A DNA stretch of 64,000 nt, from assembly GCA_002256345.1 (NCBI GenBank), contig NKIY01000001.1, forward strand, positions 620,001-684,000, in the 5' to 3' direction. The position numbers were made by a program, and so were the translations under genes. The notes under the pieces are model-generated. The model was not told the DNA's origin. It saw only the letters and a list, made by a program, of their open reading frames with translations, and did no database searches. Shown here piece after piece: positions 1-8,278 of this stretch. The stretch is from Bradyrhizobiaceae bacterium PARB1 (GTDB taxonomy: Bacteria; Pseudomonadota; Alphaproteobacteria; Rhizobiales; Xanthobacteraceae). Position 1 is the stretch's first letter. Each line of letters starts with the position of its first letter.

Positions 1-353
1 TCACGAAGACGCGCTGCTTCGGCCGCAGCATGGCCCTCGATGGCGATGCGCACCTTGGTGAGATCGCGGAATTGCGTCGCCGACATCACCGGCACGCGCA
101 CCGCACGGTTGGCGGCGACTTCCAGCGCCTTGTCGGCCACGAGGCGCGACACTGCTTCGCGCACCGGCATAATAGAGACGCCAAGCACTTCCGCGGCCGT
201 CCGCAGTGACAGTTTCTCGCCCGGTGCGAGACGCCCGGAGATCAACAGATCCGCCAGTTGCGCATAGGCGCGCTCGCCCAGCGTCTGGCGATCAAGCGGC
301 TCCACGAGGGTCAGCGCAGTGGGCAGGTTCAACGCGGTCTCCGGCGCTTTCAT
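1..353 (-). CDS. GntR-family (FCD/FadR-type) transcriptional regulator, 3' end cut by window
   Basis: The first 117 codons are visible, read leftwards from an ATG at 353, with no stop. The protein has a winged-helix DNA-binding domain of the GntR family: residues about 20-85 contain ERAYAQLADLLISGRLAPGE, then the recognition-helix region with GVSIMPVREA. The beginning of an FCD-like effector domain follows (TKVRIAIEGHAAAEAARLRE). It is divergent from the transport operon that starts at 513, the usual place for a local regulator of a catabolic ABC system. FCD-GntR proteins normally bind a small organic acid and release DNA, so it probably senses the imported substrate or a product. Family assignment is firm; ligand and sign of regulation are inferred. 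Confidence 0.85.
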   Translation of the reverse strand, partial: MKAPETALNLPTALTLVEPLDRQTLGERAYAQLADLLISGRLAPGEKLSLRTAAEVLGVSIMPVREAVSRLVADKALEVAANRAVRVPVMSATQFRDLTKVRIAIEGHAAAEAARLR

Positions 354-402
354 GAAAATGCGGGGAGGGACTCGACAAAGCCCCCGTCTTTTGCAACTCT
401 AA

Positions 403-414
403 CTGTGATCACAG
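403..414. promoter_or_regulatory. candidate operator of the GntR regulator (perfect palindrome)
   Basis: CTGTGATCACAG is a perfect 12-bp inverted repeat. It lies in the 159-bp gap between the divergent regulator (start 353) and the substrate-binding protein gene (start 513). GntR/FCD regulators commonly bind short palindromes with a GT-AC core in such divergent gaps. Its position suits control of both directions. Function is inferred. Confidence 0.5.
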
Positions 415-512
415 ATCACGGCAAGCGTACAAAGCCCTCTCGTCAGAAGAGTGCAGCGTCTGCCGGAGGGGAAACAGCCGCGTCGCGCGGCCGTATCAGG
501 GAGACGAATCTG

Positions 513-1769
513 ATGACGAACACCAATCAATTCACGCGCCGCAGCCTGTTGAAGACCGCGGGCGGTCTCGCGCTGGCGTCAGGCCTGTCAGCGCCCTCGA
601 TCCTCAGCGCGCAGACATCCGACGTCATCCGCATCGGTCATCTGACGCCGCGTACCGGCTTTCTGGGCCCGCTCGGCGAATATGGCGTGATGGCCATCGA
701 TCTTGCGGTGGAAGAGATCAACGCCGCGGGCGGCGTGATGGGCCGTAAGGTCGAACTGCTCAAGGAAGATTCGATCAACCCGCAGACCGCATCGACCAAG
801 GCCGAGCGCATGATCGAGCGCGACAAGGTTGCGTGTATCATCGGCGAGATTTCGTCGGCGTCGTGTCTGACCATCGCGCAGGTCGCCACCCGCAACAAGA
901 CGCTGTTCATCAACACCGGCGGCAATTCCGACGCACTGCGCGGCAAGGACTGCCAGCGCTACATGTTCCATGTCGAGTCGCAGAACTCGATGTATGTGAA
1001 GACGGTGGGCCGCTCGTTCCTGCGCGACGGATTGGTCAAGGGCAAGAAGTGGTACTCGCTCACGGCGGACTATGCCTTCGGCCATGACCTCCTCAGCGTC
1101 TCGAAGCGCTTCATGCAGGCCAATGGCGGCAATTTCGCCGGCGACGATCTGGTGCCGACCGACGCTACCGACTTCTCGGCCTATCTGCTGAAGATCCGCG
1201 AAGCCAAGCCCGATCTGGTGGTCATCAATCTCGCCGGCAACCAGATCACCAACTTCCTCAAGCAATATGCCGAATTCGGCCTGACCTTCCCGGTCGGCGG
1301 TTTCGGCTTCGATACCGCGCTGGCCTGGGCAGCCGGCAAGGGCAATTTCGTCGGCACCTGGCCTGTGGTCTGGCACCATCTGCTGGATACGCCCGGCAGC
1401 AAGGCCTTCGTCGCGGCTTTCACCAAGAAGTACAACAAGCCTCCGGAGAACCAGGCCTGGGGCGACTATATCGCCACCAAGATCGTGGCGCAGAGCATCA
1501 ACGAGCTGAAGTCGGCTGAATCTCCGAAGATCATCGAGCATTTCGAAAAGGGTGCGAAGTTCGATCTTCTGAAGACGCGTCAGGGCTACTTCCGCGCATC
1601 GGATCATCAGCTGATGCACGAGATGTATGCGGTGACGGCGCTGCCCGCGGACAAGATCAAGAACCAGTGGGACATCTTCTCGTCGAGTCCAGCGGTCCCG
1701 GGACCGGATGAACCGCTCGAGGTGATCGCCTCCACGGCGGAAGAGAACACCTGCAAATTCCCGAGCTGA
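513..1769 (+). CDS. ABC transporter substrate-binding protein (branched-chain amino acid / amide type), Tat-exported
   Basis: A 418-residue periplasmic binding protein of the Peripla_BP_6 (LivK/urea/amide) family. The N-terminus carries a twin-arginine signal (FTRRSLLKTAGG, then a hydrophobic stretch and SAPSILSAQ). The mature part begins IRIGHLTPRTGFLGPLGEYG, typical of the first strand and loop of this fold. The ATG at 513 is chosen because the Tat motif follows it directly and an AGGGAG-like ribosome site precedes it; the same frame stays open upstream to 258 but that stretch does not look like protein. It is the first gene of a LivK-LivH-LivMGF cluster and should deliver the solute to the permease. 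The ligand cannot be read from sequence; downstream enzymes suggest a hydroxy or keto acid, amino acid or betaine. Confidence 0.9.
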   Translation: MTNTNQFTRRSLLKTAGGLALASGLSAPSILSAQTSDVIRIGHLTPRTGFLGPLGEYGVMAIDLAVEEINAAGGVMGRKVELLKEDSINPQTASTKAERMIERDKVACIIGEISSASCLTIAQVATRNKTLFINTGGNSDALRGKDCQRYMFHVESQNSMYVKTVGRSFLRDGLVKGKKWYSLTADYAFGHDLLSVSKRFMQANGGNFAGDDLVPTDATDFSAYLLKIREAKPDLVVINLAGNQITNFLKQYAEFGLTFPVGGFGFDTALAWAAGKGNFVGTWPVVWHHLLDTPGSKAFVAAFTKKYNKPPENQAWGDYIATKIVAQSINELKSAESPKIIEHFEKGAKFDLLKTRQGYFRASDHQLMHEMYAVTALPADKIKNQWDIFSSSPAVPGPDEPLEVIASTAEENTCKFPS

Positions 1770-1891
1770 CCGAAGCGTCGGCGCTTTTGCCTTCGGGTTG
1801 AGCGCCGACGTTCCGCTCGCGACGTTGCTTTCGACCCCGTCATTCCGATTCTGTGAAGTGCGCGTCAGCGCACGGCTGCGGAGCCCATCTC

Positions 1892-2770
1892 ATGTCCGCC
1901 ATGTTGCTCACCCAGCAGATCCTCAACGGTCTGCTCGACGGTGTTTATTATCTCCTCATTGCGCTCGGCCTGTCGCTGATCTTCTCGCTTGGCGGCATCG
2001 TGAACCTGGCGCATGGCGCGTTTTATGCGATCGGCGCCTATCTCACGCTGGTGATCTCACCCTATCTCGGCTTCAGCGGCGCCTTCGTCGTCGCGCCTGT
2101 TGCCGTTGCGTTGTTCGGCGTGCTGATCGAGCGCACGCTGTTCCGGCGCTTCTATCGCTCCGATCCGATCCTGTCGCTGCTGCTCACTTTCGGTCTTGCC
2201 ATGGTGGCGGAGCAGGCCTTGCGCATGATCTTCGGCGCGCCGCCGCTTTCCTATTCGATCCCGCCGGGGTTGCGCGGCCAAGTGGCGATCGGCAGCTTCA
2301 TCTATTCGTTCTATCGCGTGGTGCTGCTCGGCATCGCCGTGGCCTGCGTCGTCGGGCTATGGGTGTTGCTGCAAAAGACCTCGTTCGGCCGCGTCGTGCG
2401 AGCCGGCGTGCAGAACCCGGACATGGTCGGTGCACTCGGCATCTCGCTGCAACCCTATATGTCGGTGGTTGCGGCTCTGGGCATCGGCCTGGCGGGACTG
2501 GCCGGCGTGTTGCTGGCGCCGATCTATTCGATCCATCCGGCGATGGGGCAGGAGATCATCACGCCCGCTTTCGTGGTGGTCGTGATCGGCGGGCTCGGAT
2601 CGTTCTGGGGCGTGGTGATCGCGGCGCTGCTGGTCGGCCTCGTCAAAGGCGTGATGGTCGGCATCGGCTATTCCGCTGCCTCGACCGCAGCGATCTATCT
2701 GTTGATGCTCCTGGTGCTGCTGTTCCGCCCGCGTGGCCTGTTCGGCGAACGCATCACGCGGTTCGAGTGA
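1892..2770 (+). CDS. livH: branched-chain amino acid-type ABC transporter permease LivH
   Basis: A 292-residue inner-membrane permease. It begins MSAMLLTQQILNGLLDGVYY and contains the LivH-type segment GLSLIFSLGGIVNLAHGAFY near residues 28-47, several hydrophobic helices, and the coupling-loop region around VVVIGGLGSFWG. It ends FRPRGLFGERITRFE, a typical LivH C-terminus. The start at 1892 gives the normal family length; an in-frame ATG at 1853 would add 13 residues of unlikely sequence. It is preceded by a 122-bp gap after the binding protein and followed 4 bp later by the fused LivMGF gene, so it is translated in the same operon. It pairs with the LivM domain to form the translocation pore. 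Confidence 0.92.
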   Translation: MSAMLLTQQILNGLLDGVYYLLIALGLSLIFSLGGIVNLAHGAFYAIGAYLTLVISPYLGFSGAFVVAPVAVALFGVLIERTLFRRFYRSDPILSLLLTFGLAMVAEQALRMIFGAPPLSYSIPPGLRGQVAIGSFIYSFYRVVLLGIAVACVVGLWVLLQKTSFGRVVRAGVQNPDMVGALGISLQPYMSVVAALGIGLAGLAGVLLAPIYSIHPAMGQEIITPAFVVVVIGGLGSFWGVVIAALLVGLVKGVMVGIGYSAASTAAIYLLMLLVLLFRPRGLFGERITRFE

Positions 2771-2774
2771 GGCG

Positions 2775-5300
2775 ATGACCATGTTGAATCGTCTTCCCGT
2801 TCCATTGCTGATTGCTGGTGTCGGCCTGCTCATCCTGCCGCCGATCCTGCTGGCGCTCGGGCTCACCATGACGTCGGCGACGGAAATCGTCGTCTTCGCA
2901 CTGGCCTGCATGGCGCTGAATATTCTGGTCGGACACACCGGGCTGGTCTCGTTCGGTCATGGCGCCTGGTTCGGCCTCGCTGCTTATGCGGCAGCGTTGA
3001 TCCAGCGCAACTGGATGCCGAACTCCTTTGTCGGGCCGACATTGCTGGCGTTGGTTATCGTCGCCATCACGGCGGCCGCCTTCGGCTATCTGATCCTGCG
3101 CCGCCGCGGCGTGTATTTCTCCCTGCTCACGCTGGCGCTGGCGGCGATGCTCTACAGCGTGTCGTTCCGCTGGACCGACGTGACCGGTGGTGAGAATGGT
3201 CTCGGGGGCATCACACGCCCGCCGCTGCTCGGCTTCGATCTCGACGCGGCGCCCACCTATTACTGGTTCGTGGCGATCATCGCCTTTGCCGTCCTGATCC
3301 TGCTGTGGCGCTTCCACAATTCGACGGTCGGCGCCGTACTGGTCGCGATCCGCGAGAACGAACAGCGCGCGCGTTTCCTCGGCTATCCCACCAACCGCTA
3401 CAAGCTGGCCGCCTTCGTCTTGTCGGCCACCATCACCGGGCTTGCCGGCGTGTTGCTGCTCTACAAGAACCGCATGACCTCGGCGGACCCCATCTCGGTG
3501 GCCTTCTCCGGCGAATTGCTGGCCATGGTCGTGATCGGTGGCATGCGCAGCTTCCTGGGGCCGGCGCTCGGCGCGCTGTTCTTCATTTTGTTTCGCGAAT
3601 TTCTCGGCATCTATTCCGAGAACTGGCTATTCTGGTTCGGTCTCGTCTTTGTCGGCTTCATCATCTTCTCGCCCACCGGCCTGATCGGCATCGGCGAGCG
3701 CCTGATTGCGCCATTCCGCAAGAAGGTCGAAGAAGATGCGGCGATGTCGGCGCGGCGCATCGAAGTGCTGCCGCTACCGGAATTCCTGCGGCCGACATCG
3801 ACCGTCGACGGCGCAGTGCTGTCGGCCAGCCATATCGTTAAAAGCTTCGGCGGCATCAAGGCGGTGCAGGGCGTCGATATCGCCATCGCGGATCGCACGC
3901 TGCATGCGTTGATCGGGCCGAATGGGGCCGGCAAGACCACCGCGTTCAATCTGCTGTCGGGCATGTACAAGCCGGATCAGGGAACAGTGTCGCTGATGGG
4001 CGCGCCTATCGCTGGTCATGCGCCGGAAGATATCGCAACCGCCGGTATCGGCCGCTCGTTCCAGATCACCAATCTGTTTCCCACCCTGAGCGTCGGCGAG
4101 AACATCCGTCTCGCCGTGCAGGCCCGGCATCCGCGGCGCTTCGATCCCGTCACCAATGCGCTGTCGATCGACGCGATCAATGTCGAGACCGACGCGGTGA
4201 TCCGCTATCTCGGCCTCGCGGGGATCGAGACGGCCGAAGCGGGGATGCTTTCTTATGGTGGCCAGCGCTTGCTGGACATGGGCGTCGCACTTGCCACGGC
4301 GCCGCGGGTCCTGCTGCTAGACGAGCCGCTGGCGGGCCTTGCTGCTGCCGAGCGTGAGCGCATCGGCGCGATCATCAAGCGCATCTCGACGGATCTGCCC
4401 GTACTGCTCGTTGAACACGATATCGACCGCGTGTTTCAGCTCGCCGATCATGTCACCGTCATGAATGAAGGCCGCGTGCTGCTGGACGGCACCGTCGAGG
4501 ACGCGCGCTCCAGCACCCGCGTGCAAGAAGTCTATATCGGCTCGGGCGCGACGGCCGTGGCCGCGAGGCCGCGCGAAACATCCGCCGGTGCACAGCCGCT
4601 GCTGACGGTGAAGAATGTCGATACGTTCTACGGCAAGAGCCATATTCTCAACGATGTCAATTTCACGCTGCATCAGAACGAGATCATCGCTTTGCTCGGT
4701 CGCAACGGCGCCGGAAAATCGACGCTGCTCAAGACCCTGATCGGCATCGCGCCTGCTTCGAACGGCTCGATCCAGCTCGCTGGTAGTGAGCTGGTCGGCC
4801 TGTCCTCGGCGGAAGCCGCACGGCTCGGAATCGGCTACGTGCCGCAGGGGCGTGCATTGTTCGCCGGCATGACGGTCGAGCAGAATCTCGAACTCGGTGG
4901 CCTCAAGCGGCAGACCGGCAATGGCGTGCATTGGACCCGCGAACGCATCTACGACTATTTCCCGCGTATTCGCGAGCGGCTGGACAGTCCTGCCGACTAT
5001 CTCTCGGGTGGTGAACAGCAGATGGTTGCCGTGGCGCGCGCATTGTCCGGCGATGTCCGCGTGCTGCTGCTTGACGAGCCGTTCGAGGGGTTGGCGCCGG
5101 CGGTGGTCGAGCAGTTGTTCGAGACCTTCGATCGTCTCCGCAAGGAAATTGCCATCATCATCGTCGATCATAATCTCGACCTGGCTCTGGCCCTGTCGGA
5201 TTCGACGGTGGCGCTCGAGCGCGGCAAGGTCATTCATCAGGGGGCATCGAAAGCCCTGCGCGACGATCTCGATCTGCGCCGCAAGGTGCTGTGGCTGTAA
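2775..5300 (+). CDS. fused LivM permease - LivG ATPase - LivF ATPase
   Basis: One 841-residue polypeptide combines three subunits usually encoded separately. Residues 1 to about 320 are a LivM-type permease (LVGHTGLVSFGHGAWFGLAA; VVIGGMRSFLGPALGALFF). Residues about 350-595 are a LivG-type ATPase with Walker A GPNGAGKTT at 381-389, a signature-like LSYGGQ near 492 and Walker B LLLDEP near 515. Residues about 610-841 are a LivF-type ATPase with Walker A GRNGAGKST from 642, LSGGEQQ at 743 and Walker B LLLDEP near 768. All catalytic motifs look intact. The reading frame has no stop or visible frameshift between domains, and linkers are short. Fusion fixes 1:1:1 stoichiometry on the membrane. LivM-LivG fusions are known; a complete triple fusion is less usual. 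Confidence 0.93.
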   Translation: MTMLNRLPVPLLIAGVGLLILPPILLALGLTMTSATEIVVFALACMALNILVGHTGLVSFGHGAWFGLAAYAAALIQRNWMPNSFVGPTLLALVIVAITAAAFGYLILRRRGVYFSLLTLALAAMLYSVSFRWTDVTGGENGLGGITRPPLLGFDLDAAPTYYWFVAIIAFAVLILLWRFHNSTVGAVLVAIRENEQRARFLGYPTNRYKLAAFVLSATITGLAGVLLLYKNRMTSADPISVAFSGELLAMVVIGGMRSFLGPALGALFFILFREFLGIYSENWLFWFGLVFVGFIIFSPTGLIGIGERLIAPFRKKVEEDAAMSARRIEVLPLPEFLRPTSTVDGAVLSASHIVKSFGGIKAVQGVDIAIADRTLHALIGPNGAGKTTAFNLLSGMYKPDQGTVSLMGAPIAGHAPEDIATAGIGRSFQITNLFPTLSVGENIRLAVQARHPRRFDPVTNALSIDAINVETDAVIRYLGLAGIETAEAGMLSYGGQRLLDMGVALATAPRVLLLDEPLAGLAAAERERIGAIIKRISTDLPVLLVEHDIDRVFQLADHVTVMNEGRVLLDGTVEDARSSTRVQEVYIGSGATAVAARPRETSAGAQPLLTVKNVDTFYGKSHILNDVNFTLHQNEIIALLGRNGAGKSTLLKTLIGIAPASNGSIQLAGSELVGLSSAEAARLGIGYVPQGRALFAGMTVEQNLELGGLKRQTGNGVHWTRERIYDYFPRIRERLDSPADYLSGGEQQMVAVARALSGDVRVLLLDEPFEGLAPAVVEQLFETFDRLRKEIAIIIVDHNLDLALALSDSTVALERGKVIHQGASKALRDDLDLRRKVLWL

Positions 5301-5301
5301 G

Positions 5302-6273
5302 ATGACTGAGGCTGTGAGAAAATCGATGACCATGAATAATCGACATGTCGCCATCGTCGGCGTTGGCCTGATTGGACGCGCCTGGGCCGCGATCTTTGCG
5401 CGTGCCGGATGGACCGTACGGTTGACCGACCCGCATGGGCCGACGCTGCAAGCGGCGCCTCAACTCATCCGCGATGAACTGCATGCGCTGGCACGACATG
5501 GTCTTGCCAGTGACCCCGATGGCGCTGCGGCGCGAATTTCGGTCGCCGCGAGTCTGGCCGATGCGGTGAAGGACGTAGCTTTCGTGCAGGAGAACGGCCC
5601 CGAGAATGTCGATCAGAAGATCGCGATTTTCGCCGAGCTGGATCGCCTAGCGCCTGAGGATGCGTTGCTGGCGTCTTCGACTTCGGCCATCGTCGCCTCG
5701 CGCTTCACCGAAATGCTGCCCGGGCGCGCGCGATGTCTTGTCGGCCATCCCGTCAACCCACCGCATCTGGTACCGCTGGTCGAGCTGTGCGGTGCGTCCT
5801 GGACGTCGACGGAGACCATCGATCATGCGCGTGAGATCTATCGCGAGATCGGGCAGGTGCCTGTCACCGTCAATCGCGAAATCAACGGCTTTATCCTCAA
5901 TCGCCTGCAGGGCGCCTTGCTCGCCGAAGCATTCCGCCTGGTAGGTGAAGGCTATGTCTCTGCGGAAGATCTCGATCACACCGTGAAGGACGGTCTCGGC
6001 CTGCGCTGGTCGTTTCTCGGCCCGCTGGAAACCATCGAGCTCAATGCGCCCGGGGGCATTCCGGATTATTGTGCGCGCTATACGGGCTTCTATAAGGAGC
6101 TGGCGGCTGCGGCTGCTGGACCTGAGGTATATCAGAGTCCGAATGTCGATCGGGTGATAGCGGCCTGGCCGCATCAGCCATCACCGGAGCGGATCGCCGC
6201 GCTGACGCAGCAGCGCAACGAACGCCTTGCAGCACTGGCGGCCCACAAGGTCGCGCAGACTAGAAAATCTTGA
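5302..6273 (+). CDS. 3-hydroxyacyl-CoA dehydrogenase-family enzyme (carnitine/gulonate dehydrogenase-like)
   Basis: A 323-residue NAD-dependent dehydrogenase. The N-terminal Rossmann motif is HVAIVGVGLIGRAWAA (glycines at about 20, 22 and 25). The catalytic region has LLASSTSAIVASRF and GHPVNPPHLVPLVELC, with the histidine in the GHPxNPP signature typical of L-carnitine 3-dehydrogenase, L-gulonate dehydrogenase and lambda-crystallin. It oxidises a beta-hydroxyl to a beta-keto group. ATGs at 5302, 5326 and 5332 are all possible; 5302 begins one base after the LivF stop and implies coupled translation. The BKACE gene starts 36 bp downstream and would cleave the keto product, so the pair resembles carnitine or beta-hydroxy acid degradation. 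The exact substrate is unknown. Confidence 0.88.
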   Translation: MTEAVRKSMTMNNRHVAIVGVGLIGRAWAAIFARAGWTVRLTDPHGPTLQAAPQLIRDELHALARHGLASDPDGAAARISVAASLADAVKDVAFVQENGPENVDQKIAIFAELDRLAPEDALLASSTSAIVASRFTEMLPGRARCLVGHPVNPPHLVPLVELCGASWTSTETIDHAREIYREIGQVPVTVNREINGFILNRLQGALLAEAFRLVGEGYVSAEDLDHTVKDGLGLRWSFLGPLETIELNAPGGIPDYCARYTGFYKELAAAAAGPEVYQSPNVDRVIAAWPHQPSPERIAALTQQRNERLAALAAHKVAQTRKS

Positions 6274-6309
6274 ACGATACGACCTCTCAACAGAAAGACG
6301 GAGACTGAC

Positions 6310-7233
6310 ATGAGCCGCAAAGTCATCATCACCTGCGCCGTAACGGGCGCCATTCACACGCCTTCCATGTCCAAGGCATTGCCGGTGACGCCGCAGGAAA
6401 TCGCCGATGCTGCTGTCGATGCGGCGGAAGCCGGCGCCGCCATCGTGCATCTGCATGCACGCAATCCGAAGACCGGTCAGCCAGATCAAAGTCCCGAGGC
6501 CTTCGCGCCTTTCCTGAAGATCATCAAGCAGCGTTCCAATGCGGTGATCAACCTGACCACCGGCGGCGCACCAACCATGACGGTCGACGAGCGCGTGCGG
6601 CCTGCCGCGGTCTACAAACCGGAAGTCGCGTCGCTCAACATGGGCTCGATGAATTTCGGCTTCTTCGGCATGCTGAACCGCTTCAAGTCGTTCCAGCACG
6701 ATTGGGAGCTCAAGCACCTGCAGAACAAGGACATCGTGTTTCGCAACACGTTCCAGGATATTGAGTATGTGCTGAAGACGCTGGCCGAGACGGGCACGCG
6801 CTTCGAATTCGAATGCTACGACACCGCGCATCTCTACAATCTGGCCTACTTCCTCGACCAGGGTCTGGTGAAGCCGCCGCTGTTCATCCAGACGGTGTTC
6901 GGTCTGCAGGGTGGCACCGGCGCGCATCCGGAAGACGTGCTGCATATGAAGCGCACGGCTGATCGTCTGTTTGGGGATAAGTATGTCTGGTCGGTGCTGG
7001 GCGCTGGCCGTAATCAATTGCCGATCGCTGCGATGGCAGCAGCCATGGGTGGCAACATTCGCGTCGGCTTGGAGGACTCACTTTGGGCCGCACCGGGGCG
7101 GATGGCTTCATCAAATGCCGAACAGGTCACGCTGGCGCGCAAGATCGTGGAAGGCCTCGGCCTTGAGATCGCAACTCCGGATGAAGCGCGTCAAATGCTC
7201 GATCTGAAGGGTGGAGACAAACTCGAAGTTTAA
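6310..7233 (+). CDS. beta-keto acid cleavage enzyme (BKACE, DUF849 family)
   Basis: A 307-residue zinc enzyme of the BKACE family, founded by 3-keto-5-aminohexanoate cleavage enzyme. It starts MSRKVIITCAVTGAIHTPSM and has the metal-binding VHLHARNP motif (His47, His49), the TTGG loop (INLTTGGAPTM) and a late conserved VGLEDSLW segment that supplies the glutamate. BKACE enzymes condense a beta-keto acid with acetyl-CoA to give acetoacetate and a new acyl-CoA. An SD-like GGAGA stands a few bases before the ATG. It is the last gene of the transport-dehydrogenase-cleavage operon. Dehydrocarnitine is one attractive substrate given the upstream dehydrogenase, but substrate class within BKACE cannot be assigned by eye. 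Confidence 0.92.
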   Translation: MSRKVIITCAVTGAIHTPSMSKALPVTPQEIADAAVDAAEAGAAIVHLHARNPKTGQPDQSPEAFAPFLKIIKQRSNAVINLTTGGAPTMTVDERVRPAAVYKPEVASLNMGSMNFGFFGMLNRFKSFQHDWELKHLQNKDIVFRNTFQDIEYVLKTLAETGTRFEFECYDTAHLYNLAYFLDQGLVKPPLFIQTVFGLQGGTGAHPEDVLHMKRTADRLFGDKYVWSVLGAGRNQLPIAAMAAAMGGNIRVGLEDSLWAAPGRMASSNAEQVTLARKIVEGLGLEIATPDEARQMLDLKGGDKLEV

Positions 7234-7893
7234 ACCTGGTTCGGAGGAGGCGGGAGCGAGCGTGGTTTCCGTCTTCCTCTTTCTTGCCGGGGTCGGCGAT
7301 GGTGTGCTCCTGACGCAAAGCGGACGTTGAAATCTGAATTCGGAGCAGTTGAGCGAAGCGGGAGCTGTCGGCGGTCGATCCGCGTCATCCATCGGGCCAA
7401 ATCGACCGCTCTTGATCGCTGTCATCGCAGTGTCATGAAGACATAGCAACAGTCGTTTCCTAACTTCTTGGTTGGCAGGCACCGCTTCGTGCCGCTTTGT
7501 GTGTTGAGAGCGCGTACGTTTCTGGCGGAAAGGTCTCTTGAGAGGCGCGTTGCTTTCGCTGACGGTTATTGAGCCGAGCTCCGCTTGGTGCGCGGAAATT
7601 GCTCCCGTTCGGTTTGATACCGCGGGACAGGATCTCGAATCGCGCTGGATGCTTTCAGCCGTCAGTCTGGCATCGTTGGCCATCTATGATGGCCGAATGG
7701 TCGCTCATCAATCCTCATCCACCGCAGCGGCACTTGGCGAATAGATAGCCAGCCATCTACCTTATGGACCGTGCAGAAATTCTGCCAGGCTGAGGCGGCG
7801 ATTAGGTCGATTTAAGATTTCTGCTCGGCTGTTCGTGGGCTGCCCAATATTGGATGACCTCGCTTCGGGGGCCTTACTCTGCGATTGTCGAGA
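7234..7893. other. 660-bp gap without a supported gene
   Basis: Open frames occur on both strands here, but none has recognisable protein motifs, a ribosome site and plausible composition together. No terminator hairpin with a clear T-run was found after the BKACE stop. It separates the catabolic operon from the minus-strand MarR-like gene. Confidence 0.5.
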
Positions 7894-8199
7894 TTAACAG
7901 TCGCTCTGCTCTGCCTTGGCGCGCTCGGGATCATAAACAAAACCATGCTTGCGCGCGATGTCCTTGCGTGCCTCAAGGAAGATGCGTCCGATCTCGAAAA
8001 GGCGATGCGTTGGCATCAAGAGCAGACGCCGTCGATCTCTGGGATCTGGCCTGCGGACCAGTGTTCCGGAGGCGGCCATATCGTCAAGATGCCGGGTAAC
8101 CGTAACATCACTTATGAAAGCGTTGAAATACGTGGCCACCTGTTTGACTGTCAGTATTTCTCCTTGGAGCCATTTGTGCCCAATCAAGGTGAAGATCAT
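7894..8199 (-). CDS. MarR-like winged-helix DNA-binding protein
   Basis: A 101-residue protein with a winged-helix of the MarR type: LTVKQVATYFNAFISDVTVT forms the helix-turn-helix, followed by RHLDDMAASGTLVRRPDP and the wing DPRDRRRLLLMPT, close to the MarR DPxDRR signature. The C-terminal helix lies in EIGRIFLEARKDIARKHGFV. The only in-frame ATG is at 8199, yet the frame stays open and protein-like upstream (RIRRLHINDQQRYVLLTDD), so the real protein may begin earlier from a non-ATG start, or a small frameshift may have separated it from an upstream start. It lies downstream of the TnsA-like gene on the same strand. Ligand and targets are unknown. Confidence 0.65.
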   Translation of the reverse strand: MIFTLIGHKWLQGEILTVKQVATYFNAFISDVTVTRHLDDMAASGTLVRRPDPRDRRRLLLMPTHRLFEIGRIFLEARKDIARKHGFVYDPERAKAEQSDC

Positions 8200-8278
8200 G
8201 TCATCAGTAAGAAGAACATATCGCTGTTGATCGTTGATATGCAGGCGGCGGATTCGAACATTTGCCGCCGAGAAACGC

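Noticed and set aside
588-1619. 343-residue minus-strand frame opposite the substrate-binding protein
   Set aside because: No motifs, Arg/Ala/Gly/Asp-rich antisense composition; the plus frame is a complete, recognisable binding protein with Tat signal.
4897-5301. N-terminal extension of the dehydrogenase into the LivF-coding region
   Set aside because: The frame is open, but this part is antiparallel in content to LivF and has no family similarity; the Rossmann motif needs a start near 5302-5332.
7111-7683. 190-residue minus-strand frame after the BKACE gene
   Set aside because: Overlaps the conserved BKACE C-terminus and lacks any recognisable feature.
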